From Pristionchus mayeri (taxonomy: Eukaryota; Nematoda; Chromadorea; Rhabditida; Neodiplogasteridae), in assembly GCA_036245805.1 (NCBI GenBank), contig BTRK01000006.1, forward strand, positions 19,500,365 to 19,564,364: 64,000 bases of DNA, written 5' to 3'. Shown here one piece after another: positions 12,960 to 27,300 of the stretch (position 1 is the stretch's first letter; the number at the start of each line of letters is the position of its first letter). The translations under genes and the position numbers were made by a program. The notes beneath the pieces were generated by a model. The model was not told the origin of the DNA and searched no databases. It worked only from the letters and a program-made list of their open reading frames with translations.

Positions 12960-14995
12960 AGAAGCTTTGGAACATTTTCAAACTTTCTGGAACATTCTAG
13001 AAGCTTTGGAACATTTTCAAAACTTTCTGGAACATTCTAGAAGCTATGGAACATTTTCGAACTTTCTGGAACATTCTAGAAGCTATGGAACATTTTCAAA
13101 CTTTCTGGAACATTCTAGAAGCTATGGAACATTTTCAAACTTTCTGGAACATACTAGAAGCTTTGGAACATTTTCAAAACTTTCTGGAACATTCTAGAAG
13201 CTATGGAACATTTTCGAACTTTCTGGAACATTCTAGAAGCTTTGGAACATTTTCAAACTTTCTGGAACATTCTAGAAGCTTTGGAACATTTTCAAAACTT
13301 TCTGGAACATTCTAGAAGCTTTGGAACATTTTCGAACTTTCTGGAACATTCTAGAAGCTTTGGAACATTTTCAAACTTTCTGGAACATTCTAGAAGCTTT
13401 GGAACATTTTCAAAACTTTCTGGAACATTCTAGAAGCTATGGAACATTTTCGAACTTTCTGGAACATTCTAGAAGCTATGGAACATTTTCAAACTTTCTG
13501 GAACATTCTAGAAGCTATGGAACATTTTCAAACTTTCTGGAACATTCTAGAAGCTTTGGAACATTTTCAAAACTTTCTGGAACATTCTAGAAGCTATGGA
13601 ACATTTTCGAACTTTCTGGAACATTCTAGAAGCTATGGAACATTTTCAAACTTTCTGGAACATTCTAGAAGCTATGGAACATTTTCGTACTTTCTGGAAC
13701 ATTCTAGAAGCTGTGGAACATTTTCGTACTTTCTGGAACATTCTAGAAGCTTTGGAAGATTCTAGAAGCTTTGCAACATTTTCGAACTTTCTGTAACATT
13801 CTAGAAGCTGTGGAACATTTTTTTAACTTTCTGGAACATTCTAGAAGCTTTGGAACATTTTCAAACTTTCTGGAACATTCTAGAAGCTTTGGAACATTTT
13901 CAAAACTTTCTGGAACATTCTAGAAGCTATGGAACATTTTCGAACTTTCTGGAACATTCTAGAAGCTATGGAACATTTTCAAACTTTCTGGAACATTCTA
14001 GAAGCTATGGAACATTTTCAAACTTTCTGGAACATTCTAGAAGCTTTGGAACATTTTCAAAACTTTCTGGAACATTCTAGAAGCTATGGAACATTTTCGA
14101 ACTTTCTGGAACATTCTAGAAGCTTTGGAACATTTTCAAACTTTCTGGAACATTCTAGAAGCTTTGGAACATTTTCAAAACTTTCTGGAACATTCTAGAA
14201 GCTTTGGAACATTTTCGAACTTTCTGGAACATTCTAGAAGCTTTGGAACATTTTCAAACTTTCTGGAACATTCTAGAAGCTTTGGAACATTTTCAAAACT
14301 TTCTGGAACATTCTAGAAGCTATGGAACATTTTCGAACTTTCTGGAACATTCTAGAAGCTATGGAACATTTTCAAACTTTCTGGAACATTCTAGAAGCTA
14401 TGGAACATTTTCAAACTTTCTGGAACATTCTAGAAGCTTTGGAACATTTTCAAAACTTTCTGGAACATTCTAGAAGCTATGGAACATTTTCGAACTTTCT
14501 GGAACATTCTAGAAGCTATGGAACATTTTCAAACTTTCTGGAACATTCTAGAAGCTATGGAACATTTTCGTACTTTCTGGAACATTCTAGAAGCTGTGGA
14601 ACATTTTCGTACTTTCTGGAACATTCTAGAAGCTTTGGAAGATTCTAGAAGCTTTGCAACATTTTCGAACTTTCTGTAACATTCTAGAAGCTGTGGAACA
14701 TTTTTTTAACTTTCTGGAACATTCTAGAAGCTTTGGAACATTTTCAAACTTTCTGGAACATTCTAGAAGCTTTGGAACATTTTCAAAACTTTCTGGAACA
14801 TTCTAGAAGCTATGGAACATTTTCGAACTTTCTGGAACATTCTAGAAGCTATGGAACATTTTCAAACTTTCTGGAACATTCTAGAAGCTATGGAACATTT
14901 TCAAACTTTCTGGAACATTCTAGAAGCTTTGGAACATTTTCAAAACTTTCTGGAACATTCTAGAAGCTATGGAACATTTTCGAACTTTCTGGAAC
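12960..14995. repeat. Higher-order repeat, period 883 bp, two copies plus a partial third
   Basis: Copies are at about 12,960-13,842 and 13,843-14,725, with a third partial copy to about 14,995. The marker GGAAGATTCTAG (in place of GGAACATTCTAG) occurs near 13,755 and 14,638, 883 bp apart. The region is rich in CAAAC and 40-bp CAAAAC monomers, which lack the first GAA. A single-copy CATACTAGAAG near 13,150 breaks one palindrome. Confidence 0.85.
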
Positions 14996-16809
14996 ATTCT
15001 AGAAGCTGTGGAACATTTTCAGTACTTTCTGGAACATTCTAGAAGCTATGGAACATTTTCGTACTTTCTGGAACATTTTAGAAGCTGTGGAACATTTTCG
15101 TACTTTCTGGAACATTCTAGAAGCTTTGGAACATTCTAGAAGCTTTGGAACATTTTCGAACTTTCTGTAACATTCTAGAAGCTGTGGAACATTTTTTTAA
15201 CTTTCTGGAACATTCTAGAAGCTATGGAACATTTTCGTACTTTCTGGAACATTCTAGAAGCTATGGAACATTTTCGAACTTTCTGGAACATTCTAGAAGC
15301 TGTGGAACATTTTTTTAACTTTCTGGAACATTCTAGAAGCTATGGAACATTTTCGAACTTTCTGGAACATTCTAGAAGCTATGGAACATTTTCGAACTTT
15401 CTGGAACATTCTAGAAGCTATGGAACATTTTCGTACTTTCTGGAACATTCTGGAAGCTTTGGACCATTTTCGAACTTTCTGGAACATTCTAGAAGCTTTG
15501 GAACATTCTTAACTTTGTGGAACATTCTAGAAGCTTTGGAACATTTTCAAACTTTCTGGAACATTCTAGAAGCTTTGGAACATTTTCGAACTTTCTGGAA
15601 CATTCTAGAAGCTATGGAACATTTTCAAACTTTCTGAAACATTCTAGAAGCTTTGGAACATTTTCGAACTTTCTGGAACATTCTAGAAGCTTTGGAACAT
15701 TTTCAAACTTTCTGGAACATTCTAGAAGCTTTGGAACATTTTCAAAACTTTCTGGAACATTCTAGAAGCTATGGAACATTTTCGAACTTTCTGGAACATT
15801 CTAGAAGCTATGGAACATTTTCAAACTTTCTGGAACATTCTAGAAGCTATGGAACATTTTCAAACTTTCTGGAACATTCTAGAAGCTTTGGAACATTTTC
15901 AAAACTTTCTGGAACATTCTAGAAGCTATGGAACATTTTCGAACTTTCTGGAACATTCTAGAAGCTATGGAACATTTTCAAACTTTCTGGAACATTCTAG
16001 AAGCTATGGAACATTTTCGTACTTTCTGGAACATTCTAGAAGCTGTGGAACATTTTCGTACTTTCTGGAACATTCTAGAAGCTTTGGAACATTCTAGAAG
16101 CTTTGCAACATTTTCGAACTTTCTGTAACATTCTAGAAGCTGTGGAACATTTTTTTAACTTTCTGGAACATTCTAGAAGCTATGGAACATTTTCGTACTT
16201 TCTGGAACATTCTAGAAGCTATGGAACATTTTCGTACTTTCTGGAACATTCTAGAAGCTGTGGAACATTTTCAGTACTTTCTGGAACATTCTAGAAGCTA
16301 TGGAACATTTTCGTACTTTCTGGAATATTCTAGAAGCTTTGGAACATTTTCGAACTTTCTGTAACATTCTAGAAGCTGTGGAACATTTTTTTAACTTTCT
16401 GGAACATTCTAGAAGCTATGGAACATTTTCAAACTTTCTGGAACATTCTAGAAGCTATGGAACATTTTCGTACTTTCTGGAACATTCTAGAACCTTTGGT
16501 ACATTTTCGAACTTTCTGGAACATTCTAGAAGCTATGGAACATTTTCGTACTTTCTGGAACATTCTAGAAGCTATGGAACATTTTCGTACTTTCTGGAAC
16601 ATTCTAGAAGCTGTGGAACATTTTCAGTACTTTCTGGAACATTCTAGAAGCTATGGAACATTTTCGTACTTTCTGGAACATTCTAGAAGCTTTGGAACAT
16701 TTTCGAACTTTCTGTAACATTCTAGAAGCTGTGGAACATTTTTTTAACTTTCTGGAACATTCTAGAAGCTATGGAACATTTTCAAACTTTCTGGAACATT
16801 CTAGAAGCT

Positions 16810-18219
16810 ATGGAACATTTTCGTACTTTCTGGAACATTCTAGAAGCTGTGGAACATTTTCGAACTTTCTGGAACATTCTAGAAGCTTTGGAACATTTTC
16901 GAACTTTCTGGAACATTCTAGAAGCTATGGAACATTTTCGAACTTTCTGGAACATTTTAGAAGCTATGGAACATTTTCAAACTTTCTGGAACATTCTAGA
17001 AGCTTTGGAACATTTTCAAAACTTTCTGGAACATTCTAGAAGCTTTGGAACATTCTAGAAGCTATGGAACATTTTCAAACTTTCTGGAACATTCTAGAAG
17101 CTTTGGAACATTTTCAAAACTTTCTGGAACATTCTAGAAGCTATGGAACATTTTCGAACTTTCTGGAACATTCTAGAAGCTATGGAACATTTTCAAACTT
17201 TCTGGAACATTCTAGAAGCTATGGAACATTTTCGTACTTTCTGGAACATTCTAGAAGCTGTGGAACATTTTCGTACTTTCTGGAACATTCTAGAAGCTTT
17301 GGAACATTCTAGAAGCTTTGCAACATTTTCGAACTTTCTGTAACATTCTAGAAGCTGTGGAACATTTTTTTAACTTTCTGGAACATTCTAGAAGCTATGG
17401 AACATTTTCGTACTTTCTGGAACATTCTAGAAGCTATGGAACATTTTCGTACTTTCTGGAACATTCTAGAAGCTGTGGAACATTTTCAGTACTTTCTGGA
17501 ACATTCTAGAAGCTATGGAACATTTTCGTACTTTCTGGAACATTCTAGAAGCTGTGGAACATTTTCGAACTTTCTGGAACATTCTAGAAGCTTTGGAACA
17601 TTTTCGAACTTTCTGGAACATTCTAGAAGCTATGGAACATTTTCGAACTTTCTGGAACATTTTAGAAGCTATGGAACATTTTCAAACTTTCTGGAACATT
17701 CTAGAAGCTTTGGAACATTTTCAAAACTTTCTGGAACATTCTAGAAGCTTTGGAACATTCTAGAAGCTATGGAACATTTTCAAACTTTCTGGAACATTCT
17801 AGAAGCTTTGGAACATTTTCAAAACTTTCTGGAACATTCTAGAAGCTATGGAACATTTTCGAACTTTCTGGAACATTCTAGAAGCTATGGAACATTTTCA
17901 AACTTTCTGGAACATTCTAGAAGCTATGGAACATTTTCGTACTTTCTGGAACATTCTAGAAGCTGTGGAACATTTTCGTACTTTCTGGAACATTCTAGAA
18001 GCTTTGGAACATTCTAGAAGCTTTGCAACATTTTCGAACTTTCTGTAACATTCTAGAAGCTGTGGAACATTTTTTTAACTTTCTGGAACATTCTAGAAGC
18101 TATGGAACATTTTCGTACTTTCTGGAACATTCTAGAAGCTATGGAACATTTTCGTACTTTCTGGAACATTCTAGAAGCTGTGGAACATTTTCAGTACTTT
18201 CTGGAACATTCTAGAAGCT
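16810..18219. repeat. Higher-order repeat, period 705 bp, two copies
   Basis: Variant order at 16,810-17,514 is repeated at 17,515-18,219, checked at 17064/17769, 17143/17848 and 17318/18023. Each copy contains two 19-bp half monomers, one before GCTATGG and one before GCAACATT. This is one of the shortest multi-variant blocks in the window. Confidence 0.85.
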
Positions 18220-21200
18220 ATGGAACATTTTTTTAACTTTCTGGAACATTCTAGAAGCTATGGAACATTTTCGTACTTTCTGGAACATTCTAGAAGCTAT
18301 GGAACATTTTCGTACTTTCTGGAACATTCTAGAAGCTGTGGAACATTTTCAGTACTTTCTGGAACATTCTAGAAGCTATGGAACATTTTCGTACTTTCTG
18401 GAACATTCTAGAAGCTTTGGAACATTTTCGAACTTTCTGTAACATTCTAGAAGCTGTGGAACATTTTTTTAACTTTCTGGAACATTCTAGAAGCTATGGA
18501 ACATTTTCGTACTTTCTGGAACATTCTAGAAGCTATGGAACATTTTCGTACTTTCTGGAACATTCTGGAAGCTTTGGACCATTTTCGAACTTTCTGGAAC
18601 ATTCTAGAAGCTTTGGAACATTTTTAACTTTGTGGAACATTCTAGAAGCTTTGGAACATTTTCAAACTTTCTGGAACATTCTAGAAGCTTTGGAACATTT
18701 TCGAACTTTCTGGAACATTCTAGAAGCTTTGGAACATTTTCAAACTTTCTGGAACATTCTAGAAGCTTTGGAACATTTTCAAACTTTCTGGAACATTCTA
18801 GAAGCTGTGGAACATTTTTTTAACTTTCTGGAACATTCTAGAAGCTATGGAACATTTTCAAACTTTCTGGAACATTCTAGAAGCTATGGAACATTTTCGT
18901 ACTTTCTGGAACATTCTGGAAGCTTTGGACCATTTTCGAACTTTCTGGAACATTCTAGAAGCTATGGAACATTTTCAAACTTTCTGGAACATTCTAGAAG
19001 CTATGGAACATTTTCGTACTTTCTGGAACATTCTAGAAGCTGTGGAACATTTTCGTACTTTCTGGAACATTCTAGAAGCTTTGGAACATTCTAGAAGCTT
19101 TGCAACATTTTCGAACTTTCTGTAACATTCTAGAAGCTGTGGAACATTTTTTTAACTTTCTGGAACATTCTAGAAGCTATGGAACATTTTCGTACTTTCT
19201 GGAACATTCTAGAAGCTATGGAACATTTTCGTACTTTCTGGAACATTCTAGAAGCTGTGGAACATTTTCAGTACTTTCTGGAACATTCTAGAAGCTATGG
19301 AACATTTTTTTAACTTTCTGGAACATTCTAGAAGCTATGGAACATTTTCGTACTTTCTGGAACATTCTAGAAGCTATGGAACATTTTCGTACTTTCTGGA
19401 ACATTCTAGAAGCTGTGGAACATTTTCAGTACTTTCTGGAACATTCTAGAAGCTATGGAACATTTTCGTACTTTCTGGAACATTCTAGAAGCTTTGGAAC
19501 ATTTTCGAACTTTCTGTAACATTCTAGAAGCTGTGGAACATTTTTTTAACTTTCTGGAACATTCTAGAAGCTATGGAACATTTTCGTACTTTCTGGAACA
19601 TTCTAGAAGCTATGGAACATTTTCGTACTTTCTGGAACATTCTAGAAGCTGTGGAACATTTTCAGTACTTTCTGGAACATTCTAGAAGCTATGGAACATT
19701 TTTTTAACTTTCTGGAACATTCTAGAAGCTATGGAACATTTTCGTACTTTCTGGAACATTCTAGAAGCTATGGAACATTTTCGTACTTTCTGGAACATTC
19801 TAGAAGCTGTGGAACATTTTCAGTACTTTCTGGAACATTCTAGAAGCTATGGAACATTTTCGTACTTTCTGGAACATTCTAGAAGCTTTGGAACATTTTC
19901 GAACTTTCTGTAACATTCTAGAAGCTGTGGAACATTTTCGTACTTTCTGGAACATTCTAGAAGCTATGGAACATTTTCGTACTTTCTGGAACATTCTGGA
20001 AGCTTTGGACCATTTTCGAACTTTCTGGAACATTCTAGAAGCTTTGGAACATTTTTAACTTTGTGGAACATTCTAGAAGCTTTGGAACATTTTCAAGCTT
20101 TCTGGAACATTCTAGAAGCTTTGGAACATTTTCGAACTTTCTGGAACATTCTAGAAGCTTTGGAACATTTTCAAACTTTCTGGAACATTCTAGAAGCTTT
20201 GGAACATTTTCAAACTTTCTGGAACATTCTAGAAGCTGTGGAACATTTTTTTAACTTTCTGGAACATTCTAGAAGCTATGGAACATTTTCAAACTTTCTG
20301 GAACATTCTAGAAGCTATGGAACATTTTCGTACTTTCTGGAACATTCTGGAAGCTTTGGACCATTTTCGAACTTTCTGGAACATTCTAGAAGCTATGGAA
20401 CATTTTCAAACTTTCTGGAACATTCTAGAAGCTATGGAACATTTTCGTACTTTCTGGAACATTCTAGAAGCTGTGGAACATTTTCGTACTTTCTGGAACA
20501 TTCTAGAAGCTTTGGAACATTCTAGAAGCTTTGCAACATTTTCGAACTTTCTGTAACATTCTAGAAGCTGTGGAACATTTTTTTAACTTTCTGGAACATT
20601 CTAGAAGCTATGGAACATTTTCGTACTTTCTGGAACATTCTAGAAGCTATGGAACATTTTCGTACTTTCTGGAACATTCTAGAAGCTGTGGAACATTTTC
20701 AGTACTTTCTGGAACATTCTAGAAGCTATGGAACATTTTCGTACTTTCTGGAACATTCTAGAAGCTTTGGAACATTTTCGAACTTTCTGTAACATTCTAG
20801 AAGCTGTGGAACATTTTTTTAACTTTCTGGAACATTCTAGAAGCTATGGAACATTTTCGTACTTTCTGGAACATTCTAGAAGCTATGGAACATTTTCGTA
20901 CTTTCTGGAACATTCTGGAAGCTTTGGACCATTTTCGAACTTTCTGGAACATTCTAGAAGCTTTGGAACATTTTTAACTTTGTGGAACATTCTAGAAGCT
21001 TTGGAACATTTTCAAACTTTCTGGAACATTCTAGAAGCTTTGGAACATTTTCGAACTTTCTGGAACATTCTAGAAGCTTTGGAACATTTTCAAACTTTCT
21101 GGAACATTCTAGAAGCTTTGGAACATTTTCAAACTTTCTGGAACATTCTAGAAGCTGTGGAACATTTTTTTAACTTTCTGGAACATTCTAGAAGCTATGG

Positions 21201-22199
21201 AACATTTTCAAACTTTCTGGAACATTCTAGAAGCTATGGAACATTTTCGTACTTTCTGGAACATTCTGGAAGCTTTGGACCATTTTCGAACTTTCTGGAA
21301 CATTCTAGAAGCTATGGAACATTTTCAAACTTTCTGGAACATTCTAGAAGCTATGGAACATTTTCGTACTTTCTGGAACATTCTAGAAGCTGTGGAACAT
21401 TTTCGTACTTTCTGGAACATTCTAGAAGCTTTGGAACATTCTAGAAGCTTTGGACCATTTTCGAACTTTCTGGAACATTCTAGAAGCTATGGAACATTTT
21501 CAAACTTTCTGGAACATTCTAGAAGCTATGGAACATTTTCGTACTTTCTGGAACATTCTAGAAGCTGTGGAACATTTTCGTACTTTCTGGAACATTCTAG
21601 AAGCTTTGGAACATTCTAGAAGCTATGGAACATTTTCGTACTTTCTGGAACATTCTAGAAGCTATGGAACATTTTCGTACTTTCTGGAACATTCTAGAAG
21701 CTGTGGAACATTTTCAGTACTTTCTGGAACATTCTAGAAGCTATGGAACATTTTCGTACTTTCTGGAACATTCTAGAAGCTTTGGAACATTTTCGAACTT
21801 TCTGTAACATTCTAGAAGCTGTGGAACATTTTTTTAACTTTCTGGAACATTCTAGAAGCTATGGAACATTTTCGTACTTTCTGGAACATTCTAGAAGCTA
21901 TGGAACATTTTCGTACTTTCTGGAACATTCTGGAAGCTTTGGACCATTTTCGAACTTCTGGAACATTCTAGAAGCTTTGGAACATTTTTAACTTTGTGGA
22001 ACATTCTAGAAGCTTTGGAACATTTTCAAACTTTCTGGAACATTCTAGAAGCTTTGGAACATTTTCGAACTTTCTGGAACATTCTAGAAGCTTTGGAACA
22101 TTTTCAAACTTTCTGGAACATTCTAGAAGCTTTGGAACATTTTCAAACTTTCTGGAACATTCTAGAAGCTGTGGAACATTTTTTAAACTTTCTGGAACA

Positions 22200-23720
22200 T
22201 TCTAGAAGCTATGGAACATTTTCAAACTTTCTGGAACATTCTAGAAGCTATGGAACATTTTCGTACTTTCTGGAACATTCTGGAAGCTTTGGACCATTTT
22301 CGAACTTTCTGGAACATTCTAGAAGCTATGGAACATTTTCAAACTTTCTGGAACATTCTAGAAGCTATGGAACATTTTCGTACTTTCTGGAACATTCTAG
22401 AAGCTGTGGAACATTTTTGTACTTTCTGGAACATTCTAGAAGCTTTGGAACATTCTAGAAGCTTTGCAACATTTTCGAACTTTCTGTAACATTCTAGAAG
22501 CTGTGGAACATTTTTTTAACTTTCTGGAACATTCTAGAAGCTATGGAACATTTTCGTACTTTCTGGAACATTCTAGAAGCTATGGAACATTTTCGTACTT
22601 TCTGGAACATTCTAGAAGCTGTGGAACATTTTCAGTACTTTCTGGAACATTCTAGAAGCTATGGAACATTTTTTTAACTTTCTGGAACATTCTAGAAGCT
22701 ATGGAACATTTTCGTACTTTCTGGAACATTCTAGAAGCTATGGAACATTTTCGTACTTTCTGGAACATTCTAGAAGCTGTGGAACATTTTCAGTACTTTC
22801 TGGAACATTCTAGAAGCTATGGAACATTTTCGTACTTTCTGGAACATTCTAGAAGCTTTGGAACATTTTCGAACTTTCTGTAACATTCTAGAAGCTGTGG
22901 AACATTTTTTTAACTTTCTGGAACATTCTAGAAGCTATGGAACATTTTCGTACTTTCTGGAACATTCTAGAAGCTATGGAACATTTTCGTACTTTCTGGA
23001 ACATTCTGGAAGCTTTGGACCATTTTCGAACTTTCTGGAACATTCTAGAAGCTTTGGAACATTTTTAACTTTGTGGAACATTCTAGAAGCTTTGGAACAT
23101 TTTCAAACTTTCTGGAACATTCTAGAAGCTTTGGAACATTTTCGAACTTTCTGGAACATTCTAGAAGCTTTGGAACATTTTCAAACTTTCTGGAACATTC
23201 TAGAAGCTTTGGAACATTTTCAAACTTTCTGGAACATTCTAGAAGCTGTGGAACATTTTTTTAACTTTCTGGAACATTCTAGAAGCTATGGAACATTTTC
23301 AAACTTTCTGGAACATTCTAGAAGCTATGGAACATTTTCGTACTTTCTGGAACATTCTGGAAGCTTTGGACCATTTTCGAACTTTCTGGAACATTCTAGA
23401 AGCTATGGAACATTTTCGTACTTTCTGGAACATTCTAGAAGCTATGGAACATTTTCGTACTTTCTGGAACATTCTAGAAGCTGTGGAACATTTTCAGTAC
23501 TTTCTGGAACATTCTAGAAGCTATGGAACATTTTTTTAACTTTCTGGAACATTCTAGAAGCTATGGAACATTTTCAGTACTTTCTGGAACATTCTAGAAG
23601 CTATGGAACATTTTCGTACTTTCTGGAACATTCTAGAAGCTTTGGAACATTTTCGAACTTTCTGTAACATTCTAGAAGCTGTGGAACATTTTTTTTAACT
23701 TTCTGGAACATTCTAGAAGC
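22200..23720. repeat. 1.5-kb block repeated 7,691 bp downstream (29,890-31,410)
   Basis: The rare variant TTTTTGTAC, a CG to TG change, occurs near 22,410 and again near 30,101, exactly 7,691 bp apart. Flanking variant order matches from about 22,200 to 23,720. This offset differs from the 7,059-bp repeat that overlaps it by 632 bp, so the two were not made by the same duplication step. Confidence 0.78.
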
Positions 23721-23723
23721 TAT
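23683..23723. repeat. 41-bp monomer variant with an eight-T run
   Basis: The first half is 22 bp because CATT is followed by six more T before AAC, making T8. It is the longest regular monomer seen. The same T8 form recurs near 24,205, 28,222, 29,831, 31,382, 35,280, 36,930, 54,902 and 55,588. The T6, T7 and T8 series looks like slippage in a homopolymer run. It replaces CGAAC by TTAAC and so removes one GAA. Confidence 0.8.
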
Positions 23724-24369
23724 GGAACATTTTCGTACTTTCTGGAACATTCTAGAAGCTATGGAACATTTTCGTACTTTCTGGAACATTCTAGAAGCTA
23801 TGGAACATTTTCGTACTTTCTGGAACATTCTAGAAGCTGTGGAACATTTTCAGTACTTTCTGGAACATTCTAGAAGCTATGGAACATTTTTTTAACTTTC
23901 TGGAACATTCTAGAAGCTATGGAACATTTTCGTACTTTCTGGAACATTCTAGAAGCTATGGAACATTTTCGTACTTTCTGGAACATTCTAGAAGCTGTGG
24001 AACATTTTCAGTACTTTCTGGAACATTCTAGAAGCTATGGAACATTTTTTTAACTTTCTGGAACATTCTAGAAGCTATGGAACATTTTCAGTACTTTCTG
24101 GAACATTCTAGAAGCTATGGAACATTTTCGTACTTTCTGGAACATTCTAGAAGCTTTGGAACATTTTCGAACTTTCTGTAACATTCTAGAAGCTGTGGAA
24201 CATTTTTTTTAACTTTCTGGAACATTCTAGAAGCTATGGAACATTTTCGTACTTTCTGGAACATTCTAGAAGCTATGGAACATTTTCGTACTTTCTGGAA
24301 CATTCTAGAAGCTATGGAACATTTTCGTACTTTCTGGAACATTCTAGAAGCTGTGGAACATTTTCAGTA

Positions 24370-27300
24370 CTTTCTGGAACATTCTAGAAGCTATGGAACA
24401 TTTTTTTAACTTTCTGGAACATTCTAGAAGCTATGGAACTTTTGCGTACTTTCTGGAACATTCTAGAAGCTATGGAACATTTTCGTACTTTCTGGAACAT
24501 TCTAGAAGCTGTGGAACATTTTCAGTACTTTCTGGAACATTCTAGAAGCTATGGAACATTTTCGTACTTTCTGGAACATTCTAGAAGCTTTGGAACATTT
24601 TCGAACTTTCTGTAACATTCTAGAAGCTGTGGAACATTTTTTTAACTTTCTGGAACATTCTAGAAGCTATGGAACATTTTCGTACTTTCTGGAACATTCT
24701 AGAAGCTATGGAACATTTTCGTACTTTCTGGAACATTCTGGAAGCTTTGGACCATTTTCGAACTTTCTGGAACATTCTAGAAGCTTTGGAACATTTTTAA
24801 CTTTGTGGAACATTCTAGAAGCTTTGGAACATTTTCGTACTTTCTGGAACATTCTAGAAGCTTTGGAACATTTTCGAACTTTCTGGAACATTCTAGAAGC
24901 TATGGAACATTTTTTTAACTTTCTGGAACATTCTAGAAGCTATGGAACATTTTCGTACTTTCTGGAACATTCTAGAAGCTATGGAACATTTTCGTACTTT
25001 CTGGAACATTCTAGAAGCTATGGAACATTTTCGTACTTTCTGGAACATTCTAGAAGCTGTGGAACATTTTCAGTACTTTCTGGAACATTCTAGAAGCTAT
25101 GGAACATTTTTTTAACTTTCTGGAACATTCTAGAAGCTATGGAACATTTTCGTACTTTCTGGAACATTCTAGAAGCTATGGAACATTTTCGTACTTTCTG
25201 GAACATTCTAGAAGCTGTGGAACATTTTCAGTACTTTCTGGAACATTCTAGAAGCTATGGAACATTATCGTACTTTCTGGAACATTCTAGAAGCTTTGGA
25301 ACATTTTCGAACTTTCTGTAACATTCTAGAAGCTGTGGAACATTTTTTTAACTTTCTGGAACATTCTAGAAGCTATGGAACATTTTCGTACTTTCTGGAA
25401 CATTCTAGAAGCTATGGAACATTTTCGTACTTTCTGGAACATTCTGGAAGCTTTGGACCATTTTCGAACTTTCTGGAACATTCTAGAAGCTTTGGAACAT
25501 TTTTAACTTTGTGGAACATTCTAGAAGCTTTGGAACATTTTCAAACTTTCTGGAACATTCTAGAAGCTTTGGAACATTTTCGAACTTTCTGGAACATTCT
25601 AGAAGCTTTGGAACATTTTCGTACTTTCTGGAACATTCTAGAAGCTTTGGAACATTTTCGAACTTTCTGTAACATTCTAGAAGCTGTGGAACATTTTTTT
25701 AACTTTCTGGAACATTCTAGAAGCTATGGAACATTTTCGTACTTTCTGGAACATTCTAGAAGCTATGGAACATTTTCGTACTTTCTGGAACATTCTGGAA
25801 GCTTTGGACCATTTTCGAACTTTCTGGAACATTCTAGAAGCTTTGGAACATTTTTAACTTTGTGGAACATTCTAGAAGCTTTGGAACATTTTCAAACTTT
25901 CTGGAACATTCTAGAAGCTTTGGAACATTTTCGAACTTTCTGGAACATTCTAGAAGCTTTGGAACATTTTCAAACTTTCTGGAACATTCTAGAAGCTTTG
26001 GAACATTTTCAAACTTTCTGGAACATTCTAGAAGCTGTGGAACATTTTTTTAACTTTCTGGAACATTCTAGAAGCTATGGAACATTCTCAAACTTTCTGG
26101 AACATTCTAGAAGCTATGGAACATTTTCGTACTTTCTGGAACATTCTGGAAGCTTTGGACCATTTTCGAACTTTCTGGAACATTCTAGAAGCTATGGAAC
26201 ATTTTCAAACTTTCTGGAACATTCTAGAAGCTATGGAACATTTTCGTACTTTCTGGAACATTCTAGAAGCTGTGGAACATTTTCGTACTTTCTGGAACAT
26301 TCTAGAAGCTTTGGAACATTCTAGAAGCTTTGCAACATTTTCGAACTTTCTGTAACATTCTAGAAGCTGTGGAACATTTTTTTAACTTTCTGGAACATTC
26401 TAGAAGCTATGGAACATTTTCGTACTTTCTGGAACATTCTAGAAGCTGTGGAACATTTTCAGTACTTTCTGGAACATTCTAGAAGCTATGAAACATTTTC
26501 GTACATTCTGGAACATTCTAGAAGCTTTGGAACATTTTCGAACTTTCTGTAACATTCTAGAAGCTGTGGAACATTTTTTTAACTTTCTGGAACATTCTAG
26601 AAGCTATGGAACATTTTCAAACTTTCTGGAACATTCTAGAAGCTATGGAACATTTTCGTACTTTCTGGAACATTCTAGAACCTTTGGTACATTTTCGAAC
26701 TTTCTGGAACATTCTAGAAGCTATGGAACATTTTCGTACTTTCTTTAACATTCTAGAAGCTATGGAACATTTTCGTAATTTCTGGAACATTCTAGAAGCT
26801 TTGGAACATTTTCAAACTTTCTGAAACATTCTAGAAGCTATGGAACATTTTCGAACTTTCTGGAACATTCTAGAAGCTATGGAACATTTTCGTACTTTCT
26901 GGAACATTCTGGAAGCTTTGGACCATTTTCGAACTTTCTGGAACATTCTAGAAGCTTTGGAACATTTTTAACTTTGTGGAACATTCTAGAAGCTTTGGAA
27001 CATTTTCAAACTTTCTGGAACATTCTAGAAGCTTTGGAACATTTTCGAACTTTCTGGAACATTCTAGAAGCTATGGAACATTTTCAAACTTTCTGAAACA
27101 TTCTAGAAGCTTTGGAACATTTTCGAACTTTCTGGAACATTCTAGAAGCTATGGAACATTTTCGAACTTTCTGGAACATTCTAGAAGCTTCGGAACATTT
27201 TTAACTTTGTGGAACATTCTAGAAGCTTTGGAACATTTTCAAACTTTCTGGAACATTCTAGAAGCTTTGGAACATTTTCGAACTTTCTGGAACATTCTAG

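Larger units (their letters stand above)
18220..24370. repeat. Nested higher-order repeats with periods 394, 514, 1077, 1431 and 2350 bp
   Basis: Several overlapping periods are visible. 18260 and 19337 match at 1,077 bp, and 19337 and 19731 at 394 bp. 18632 and 20063 match at 1,431 bp, 18378 and 20728 at 2,350 bp, 20728 and 22819 at 2,091 bp, and 23601 and 24115 at 514 bp. The 38-bp T5 marker, GGACC marker and half-monomer cassette set the alignments. Near 21,953 one T is missing (CGAACTTCTGG), seen only here. The mix of periods implies repeated local duplications that overlap one another. Confidence 0.75.
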